A stretch of 64,000 nucleotides of DNA, taken from positions 440,784,522-440,848,521 of the forward strand of contig CM053028.1 of assembly GCA_028564925.1 (NCBI GenBank), in the 5' to 3' direction. This stretch comes from Lithobates sylvaticus (Eukaryota > Chordata > Amphibia > Anura > Ranidae). Below, piece by piece: positions 57,600 to 64,000 of this stretch. The notes below the pieces were generated by a model. It saw nothing but the letters and a program-made list of their open reading frames with translations. It searched no databases and had not been told where the DNA came from. The position numbers and the translations under genes are program-made. How positions within the stretch are numbered: position 1 is the stretch's first letter; every line of letters starts with the position of its first letter.

Positions 57600-59288
57600 C
57601 CTCTTCAGGAGAGGGAAGTGTTTTTTTTTTTTTTTTTTTTTACTTTTCCCCTCCTTTCCCTTTTCCTCTTCCCTCCTTCCGAAGAAAAAAAGAGTGCTTA
57701 TACTCAGGTTTTTACTGCTGTACACATATGACCCTCAGAGCCCACAGGGCCTTTCAGATAGCAATTCAAGTACTTTGATCAGTCAGACATTTAGGATACT
57801 ACCCGGGTTTGAAGTGCTGATATTAATCCTCGCCTTCTCCTCTGCTATATCTTGTAATTTAATTATTTTGAGTGGATCAATCCTTTACCTGATTCAGACA
57901 TATCTGCTAGAACTTTTCCAGCTCCCATTCGGGGGGTAGGCTCAGTTCAGGGTTTCCCAGGATATACCGATTATGGAGACCCCAATAGGCGCACCGATGT
58001 TGCTGTGATGAGCTCAGGTAATTCAGGCCTATTCCCACGTTCACACCTGTCCCCCTGGTCACTTCAGGAAATAGTTCAGCCAATTTCATCCGTTCAGGCA
58101 CTTCAGTTAATACACATATATAAGTTCTATTCAGATTTTCCGCTTAGGTATTTCACAGAGTACATCAGCCACAGTTAGCCGCCCGAATGTACCCAGCAAA
58201 CCAAGGACGCTCCCCTGCCTCCCCTCCTGCAGGTTAATTCAGGGATATATTGTAATTTTAGACAGATCAAATAATTCCATCTTATGCCACCTTTCATATG
58301 TGTGCCCCTGAACCTTTCAAAGAATAGTTCAGCCCGTGACCTCAGTTCAGGTATCTCACGTAGTGCCTCCGTTTATAGGGAACTTTTAAAGGGAGCTTTT
58401 AAAATATATTTTGCGGACCAGGAATATTCCTCTGCCTTTACCTCTGCAATAGCAGTAGTTTGATCTGTTCAAGTATCTCAGGTTTGAATAAGTTGAAAAG
58501 CTTTTAACCTTGGGGGGTGCTCAGGCGTGGGTATGATATAATCAGTTCAGAAAGTTCAGGCTTATTATCACATTCGCACGTATCCCTCTGATTATTTAGG
58601 GCAATAGGTCAAACAGTATCGTCCATTCAGATAATTTCAGGTAGTACACATATATAGCCTCCATACAGTTCACTTATTTCATATGATACGCAAATTATAT
58701 TCAGCTTTTTACTTTCACTTTGCACTTTGCAAAACAAGGAAAAGAAGAAAATTCATTCATCTGCCTTCACCTTTGCAGCAGCTGGAGTTTTGTCAGTTCA
58801 GACTTCTCAAGTTCTCATATCATATAAGTAAATTGAAAAGGTTTTACCTTAGTAGACGCTCAGGTATTCAGTTAGGCTGTTCCACTTCCAAAGGTGAGTT
58901 TTCCTTTGACCATACCTGTCTCCTATGACCACCAAAGGTTAGCCGGGATCTGTGGTGGGGGGGGCGGCGCGAGGGAGAAGCGGCCAGATTCCTCCGCTTG
59001 TTCATTCTCCCTCACTGTCCGTCCATCGATCCGTTGTCTCTCGTCCTGGAGTAGGGCTGGGGGAGATTGCGCCGCCATATGACGTTCTTCCGGGCTTCTC
59101 AGCCGTCTAGCTCTGCGGTCTCTCACCCCGCATCGTTCCCACAAGCAAGGCCAGGGCCGGGAGCATGGTCTATCCGGCCTCCTCCGCGCACTCCCTCTCC
59201 TAGGCGATGCCGCTAGGCTCCTCCCCCACCCTCACTGCGTCACGTCCGTTCCATCCCCCCCCCCGTCGCAAACACCTGGAAAACACTA
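57600..59288 (-). promoter_or_regulatory. LINE C 5' region with long tandem monomers
   Basis: Blocks repeat with a spacing near 530 bp: 'taattcaggcctattcccac' (58018) against 'aagttcaggcttattatcac' (58551), and 'atacacatatataag' (58110) against 'gtacacatatatagc' (58644). Shorter 'ttcaggtatttca'-like pieces recur throughout. The outer 400 bp (58900-59288) are CpG-rich. I read these as 5' monomers. A T run lies at 57620-57641. Confidence 0.6.
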
Positions 59289-59304
59289 CCGACGCTCTCT
59301 TTTA

Positions 59305-60201
59305 AGCCTGGAGCCCTGAGAGATCAGCGCCCCCCCCCTGACCACAGCCTTATGGGCTTCCCAAATCACCCCTTCACTTAGCTCATCAACTGGGTTTTCC
59401 CTAAAGTAGTGGGTTAGGGTGTCTGTGACCTCCTTCACTGCGACCACCTCATCTAGTAAGTTATCATTGAGCCTCCATGTCCAGGACCGTCGCATGACCG
59501 AGGGCAGGGTGAGGACTATCGTTACTGTGGCATAGTCAGAAATAGAAATGGTGTTAATGGACACAGATTGAAGGAGCTCCAGAACATTATGATCTACGTA
59601 AATGTGGTCTATGCGTGTATATACATCATGTACTTTAGAATAGTAGCTAAAGTCACGGTCTGATGGGTGAAGAGTCCGCCAGCTGTCTACCAATAGTTGG
59701 GATTGGATGGTCTTACGGAAGTGTTTAAGGAATGCGTAGGAACGTGTCTAACAAGGGGTCAGGGCTTACGTTAAAGTCGCTTCCTAAAATCAGGAGACCC
59801 TCTCTAAAATCTGCTAGGCGGTCTAAAGTGTGGTCAATGAAAGTAAGTTAATCGGTATTAGGGGCGTTTATTGTCGCAAACGTATATATCTGGCCGGCAA
59901 TATTACCCTTCAAGAAGACGTACCTGCCCAGGGGATCTACCTTGTGGTCGGAGGGTTGAAAGGGGCATGTCTTATATATGGCTATGGCTGTCCCCTTAGA
60001 TTTAGGTGTCGGGGAAATGATAATAAACCATTGGTTAAAAAGGTGGGTAGGCAGTTTGGGTAGGGACTTGGGAGTGAAGTGAGTCTCTTGTAGGAAGACC
60101 ACTTGGGTTTTCAATCGTTTCAGCTCCCCCCACAACCTAGCCAGTTTATGAGGGGAGCAGAGACCCCGAACGTTGCATGTACTCACCCGTAGTGTGGCCA
60201 T
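59305..60201 (-). pseudogene. LINE B ORF2, N-terminal endonuclease part
   Basis: Start MATLRVSTCNVRGLC. Endonuclease: VVFLQETHF, GSDFNVSPDPLLD, YTRIDHIYVD and a block reading SISDYATVTI where relatives have SDHA, so a catalytic His is lost (H to Y). In-frame stops lie near 59849 and 59733, with a frame change near 59700. It continues at 44710 after the LINE C/D insert (KRERR side). Confidence 0.88.
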
Positions 60202-60412
60202 GGGAAGGTGTGAGGATGGTCTATGTTTGCAGATTGGTGGCACGCCCGGTGCAGACGACGAGGCGGTAAAGCGGACCCTGAAGCAGGAGGAGTGGAAAGG
60301 GAACAACAGAGGGGGAAGAGAAGGGAGAGAAGAGACATACGTAAGAGATATGTACAATATATAGACATCAGAGCAGAGTGGCCGTGGCCATCCGATCTCG
60401 TAAAACAACTAA

Positions 60413-60835
60413 AGCCCCATACACACGGTCGGACTTTTTCATCAATTTGGTCCGATCGGACAAGGTTGTTGAAAAATCAGACCGTGTGTATGCACCATCG
60501 GACAGTGTTCGTCGGTTTGTCCGTCGGACAAAGTCTTATCTCCTGCTGGAAAGATTTCCCTTCAACCCGGTCCGATCACACCAAATCCGAGCGTGTGTAC
60601 GCTTGTCCGACCGGACAAAGTGCTACGCATGCTCAGATCACATTACAAGACCAAAGCTATTGGCTACTAGCCTCTACGTAGTCCCGTCGTAGGCAACAAA
60701 CGTCACCACGTTCAGAATGATCGGATTTTCCGACAACTTTGTCCGATCGTGTGTACGCAAAACCAACATCAGACAAAGTATGACGGACATGGTCCGACGG
60801 ACCTGGTCCACGGATTGTCCGCGCGTGTGTATGAG
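60413..60835. mobile_element. MITE, second copy of the 'agccccatacacacggtcgg' family
   Basis: Nearly the same sequence as 24839-25264 over its whole length. TAA lies at 60410-60412. The right terminus ends '...gcgcgtgtgtatg' and then diverges, so the last few bases and the right-hand TAA are lost. It is inserted between ORF1 and ORF2 of LINE B. Confidence 0.85.
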
Positions 60836-61201
60836 ATCTCAATAAGGATCTATACCCATAAAAAAGGGGTATCCTACGGGGGGTACGTGAACCATCACAG
60901 GGAAGAGGGGAGAGGGCCTCCGTCTCCGCCCACCGCATCTTACATGGTGGGAATGAAAAGGGAGAAGAATGGAGGAACATAGGGGTCAAAGGGGTTTCCT
61001 GGCCCAAAAAAAAATAGGAGAAAAACAGGGGAAAAACAGCTCAGTTAGTGTCTGATGGGTTTCCAAATAGTTCTATTCGAGAGTGTTCAGATCTCAATCT
61101 TTTCTCGTCACCAGAGAAGAGATCATCCATCAGGTTCCCAGGGGGGCCAGGTCTATTGAAGAATCAGAGGGATGCCGCCTGCGGGTTCGTTTGCGATTCT
61201 G

Positions 61202-62290
61202 TCACCTGGCGAGTTGCCATGGCTGTGATGTAGGTAGGTTGGTAGGTATGAGATCCGAGGAGCCCCTCCAGTCAGGAAAGTCCACTTGGTCCAGGTCCAG
61301 GGAGGTGAGGAAATGTGGGAGGTCATCTTTGGTGCGGAGAGTCACGGTTCTACCTTCTTTAGTGACTTGGAGGGAAAAGGGAAATCCCCAATGATACGAC
61401 AGGCCTGCGTCCTGAATGGCAGTCAGGAGGGGGCGGAATGCTCTGTGCTGCATGGGGGTGCACCTAGAGATGTCCTGGTAAAATGCTAATTGTGCACCGT
61501 CAAAGTAGGGTTTACCCCTCATTTTCTGCATGATGCGGTCTTTGAGTGTGTACTTATGCAGTTTACAAATTACATCTCTTGGGTTGTTCACATCCTGAGA
61601 AGGGGGTTTTAGGGCCCTGTGTGCACGGTCAATTTCAATGGTGGCAGTGTTGGGCAGCCCCAATATTTCTTTGAAGACCCCCTCCAAGGTGGGGATAATG
61701 TCCCTAGCACCAGTGGCTTCGGGTAGACCTCGGATCCTAATGTTGGCTCGGCAGCTGCGGTTCTCTGTGTCATCTAACTGACAGAGCAAGGTCTCAATCT
61801 GGCGATCCTGTATGGCGCATTTGTCCTGCAGAATGGAGATGACAAGGAGGGCGTCCTCAAACTTTTGCTCTAAGGATTCCAGTCTGCCTCCTAAGTGTGT
61901 TGTGTCAGCTTTGAGTTGGGCAATGTCTTCTTTAAAGGCTCTTTCCACCCTGTCAGTGAACCGCTCAAGATCAGCTTTGGTGGGTAAGGACATAATATGG
62001 CGCCTTATGTCCGCGTCAGCCAGGGGGTCCGGATCGTCAGGGGGAAGCAAGGTCGGGGGAAGCGAGTCACTTACCGACAGTGGAGATGGTATGGGTGAGT
62101 TGGTCTGTTGTTCTGACCTGGTGGCAGAGTGCTGTGCGGCCTTGTGTGCTTTGGGGGCCTTCGCGGCCAGCGCCATCTTGGAAGCCTCGCGGCCTCTTCC
62201 ACTCTGCCCGGGAAAGAAGGAATCCAGCTGGGTTTGCCGTGGTTTCTCGTTCCACGGTGGCTGGGAGGATGCCCTGTTCCTGTGGGACAT
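61202..62290 (-). CDS. LINE B ORF1, intact L1-type RNA-binding protein
   Basis: Open frame of 362 codons from MSHRNRASSQPPWNEKP. An upstream in-frame ATG at 62377 would add 29 residues, but I prefer the inner start because it matches the short basic N-termini of the sister ORF1s. Pro/Ser-rich N-terminus, SLPTKADLERFTDRVE leading into a coiled coil (about residues 115-195), an RRM beginning RANIRIRGLPEATG with IDRAHRALKPP and PRDVICKLHKY, and a C-terminal domain with FDGAQLAFYQDIS and YHWGFPFSL. No stop or frameshift, although the same element's ORF2 is badly broken. Confidence 0.85.
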   Translation of the reverse strand: MSHRNRASSQPPWNEKPRQTQLDSFFPGQSGRGREASKMALAAKAPKAHKAAQHSATRSEQQTNSPIPSPLSVSDSLPPTLLPPDDPDPLADADIRRHIMSLPTKADLERFTDRVERAFKEDIAQLKADTTHLGGRLESLEQKFEDALLVISILQDKCAIQDRQIETLLCQLDDTENRSCRANIRIRGLPEATGARDIIPTLEGVFKEILGLPNTATIEIDRAHRALKPPSQDVNNPRDVICKLHKYTLKDRIMQKMRGKPYFDGAQLAFYQDISRCTPMQHRAFRPLLTAIQDAGLSYHWGFPFSLQVTKEGRTVTLRTKDDLPHFLTSLDLDQVDFPDWRGSSDLIPTNLPTSQPWQLAR

Positions 62291-62395
62291 GTCAGGCGGC
62301 CGATGGGGTAGGTTGCACTCCCGTAGCGCTATTGTAATGCGGTGGTGAGACGGAGCTGAGGAGACACACGTCTTCACTCCTCCATAGTCAGGCCA

Positions 62396-64000
62396 CCCCC
62401 CCCCCCCCCATACTTCTCTTTTAATGTAGAGGGGTATATTTTACTTTGAGTACTTTTTTATATAGTAATTGGGAGACTTTTGTTGATTCAATTATTTTAA
62501 TACAGACAGTGGGTTGGCTTGGGGGACCGTAGTGGATCCAATTATCCCTTGAAAAACAACAGGCAAGCTTGATTTGTTACTGATCCCTATTTAAGGTAAC
62601 AATTAGGGATCATAGTGTAAAGATATAAAGCTGATATGGTGATCTACAACTAAATTTCATTACATCAGGTTGAAGTGGTATCCTCTGTGGGCTCCCCCTC
62701 CTTTCCCTTCCCCACTGTTGGAGCAACTGAGGTTCGCACACAAGAGTATGGCACTGTAATTTTACAGTTGTGTTGGCTGCTTACTTTCCGACGTATATAA
62801 TCCTTAGTTGATCAATTTTTGTTGATTATGTTTATTTGTATTGATTTCATTGACTGTATATTATAGATTAAGTGCCGGTTCACATACAGTATATATGTTC
62901 TCGCATTGCATGCCATCTGCCGGCTTTTCACACTGACATCTGCGAACCACTGCAGGTGTCAAAACAAAGTTAATGCCACCCCAGAACGATTCACAGATCA
63001 CAGTGCAACACCCATGCGATCCAATTCAAGTGCGGACAAAAAAAAGGGACCTGCACCATTTTGATGCAAATGGGATGCGAATTTAGCCATATAATCTGTA
63101 TGGCTCAAATTGCATCGCACAAACATCGCATGTGATCTGCACAGCAGTGCGGTACGAATCACATGCAATGTCTAAAATCGCAAATTAAATGCATTGAAAG
63201 AAATCCCGGGTCTACATAATATTTTGCTCATTACAAAAAACAGTGTGAAATTTAGATTAGCTGTAATACCAATTTAGACCTGGGAAAATTATACCCACAA
63301 CCTTGATTAATGTGAACAATTAAGTGTGAATAGATAGAGGTACCCTTAATGTGTGGGTTTAACTTTATAATTATATTTACTGTATGCGATGTAAAAAAAA
63401 AAAATCTGTGAAATTTTAGATGACTTCTTTCATGGTAATTATAACTTGAATGTACCTAGAAAGACCTATTAAAATAATGTGTTTATATAATTGACTAACA
63501 GGGGTAATGGTACATATATAAAGCGGTTTGCTCATGAAGCCAATAATTATCAACCTAGTACAGTGGGGCTGCGCCCACACTCCAAGGACTGACTGCTCAT
63601 TTATGCCTAAGGGACTGTGAAAGCAGTTTCACTTAATTGATCCTCCTTCTCCTGCAGGATTGCACTGCTACACCATTCCTTGCAACCTCTTCGCTCCTGC
63701 GTGTCTAAGGTACTCTGACGTAATCAAAATTGGCGCAGAACCCATAGCATCAAAGCCCCACTACAACAGACAATGTTTTACATATGTAGTTAGCTCCTTA
63801 GACATTCAGGTTTAAGTTTTGTTCTTGTGTTTAGATACTTATTAAAGCGGAGCTCCACCCAAAAGGGAAAGTTCCGCTCTAAGCACTCCTCCCCCCCCCA
63901 AATATGCCACATTTGGCATGTCATTTTTTTCTGGAGGGGGGGGGGACAGATACCTGACTGTTTTGACAGTTCTCTCCCCCTCCCTCCTTGCAATCTTCTG
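62396..64000. other. flanking sequence with repeat fragments
   Basis: C run at 62397-62409. The section 62875-63200 ('gtgccggttcacatacag', 'gcggtacgaatcacatgc') looks like a decayed member of the 'ggttcacac' MITE family. From 63842 'ttaaagcggagctccaccc' begins another common short repeat that runs off the window, with C and G runs at 63892 and 63938. No gene is seen. Confidence 0.4.

Larger units (their letters stand above)
44725..59290 (-). mobile_element. LINE C: L1/Tx1-like LINE inserted in LINE B, 3'-shortened
   Basis: Bounded by a perfect 14-bp duplication 'cgacgctctctttt' at 44711-44724 and 59291-59304. On the minus strand: 5' region with long tandem monomers (about 57600-59288), ORF1 relic (57481-57145), ORF2 (56627-53764 and 45488-44725), then five or so A residues directly at the duplication. 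Its ORF2 stops at KKWKIVEGPK plus the A-run, about 70 residues short of LINE D, so the copy ends inside ORF2. LINE D is inserted at 45489-53747. Confidence 0.9.
42311..62395 (-). mobile_element. LINE B: L1/Tx1-like LINE, outermost of a three-level nest
   Basis: Minus-strand LINE in two parts: 62395-59305 (5' end, ORF1, start of ORF2) and 44710-42311 (rest of ORF2), separated by the 14.6-kb LINE C/D insert. It is further interrupted by MITEs at 60413-60835 and 43949-44190. A C-run (62397-62409) marks the 5' side. At the other side it stops inside ORF2 (PHLLNAARRLVSG) directly against the HARBI1 start, so its 3' end and tail are missing, probably through a deletion or rearrangement. Confidence 0.88.

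Overview
The window is repeat-dominated vertebrate nuclear DNA. I read it as an anuran amphibian, most likely a ranid frog. The basis is several long L1/Tx1-like LINEs, a CR1 LINE with an esterase-type ORF1, Tc1 elements, a HARBI1/MADF Harbinger pair, and dense short inverted-repeat elements with TAA/TTA, TTAA, TA or 8-bp target duplications. The species is inferred. I see no clear host protein-coding gene, CRISPR array, tRNA or rRNA gene.

Positions 1-21 kb hold mostly single-insertion non-autonomous elements: a pogo-like MITE, a decayed Tc1, a hAT element with a perfect 8-bp duplication, Harbinger-like MITEs and microsatellites. Two places carry hammerhead-ribozyme-like sequence. One lies in a 487-bp insert with a 14-bp target duplication (5.3-5.8 kb). 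The other is an inverted pair (14.77-14.88 kb). Both resemble Penelope-type retroelement tails. About 12.6-18.8 kb is poorer in repeats. It carries a CpG-rich, TATA- and CRE-bearing promoter-like region near 18.7 kb, pointing to the minus strand, and a minus-strand poly(A) signal near 13.7 kb. This may be a host transcription unit, but I could not find its coding sequence.

Positions 21-42 kb contain Harbinger debris opened by later insertions. A plus-strand MADF exon is split by a very young Tc1 element with apparently perfect 215-bp inverted ends and a single frameshift. A minus-strand MADF gene has a CR1 LINE in its intron. A minus-strand HARBI1 transposase pseudogene is split by a 582-bp insert with a 9-bp duplication. 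Between the MADF and HARBI1 parts lies LINE A (plus strand, about 10.7 kb with its inserts), which has tandem promoter-like monomers at its 5' end and itself contains a large foldback element and a TTAA-flanked element.

Positions 42-62 kb are a three-level nest of minus-strand L1/Tx1-like LINEs. LINE D (45.5-53.7 kb, nearly intact) lies inside LINE C (44.7-59.3 kb), which lies inside LINE B (42.3-62.4 kb, with an intact ORF1). D and C are bounded by target-site duplications of 16 and 14 bp. The nesting gives a relative order of activity B, then C, then D. The last 1.6 kb holds only short repeat pieces.
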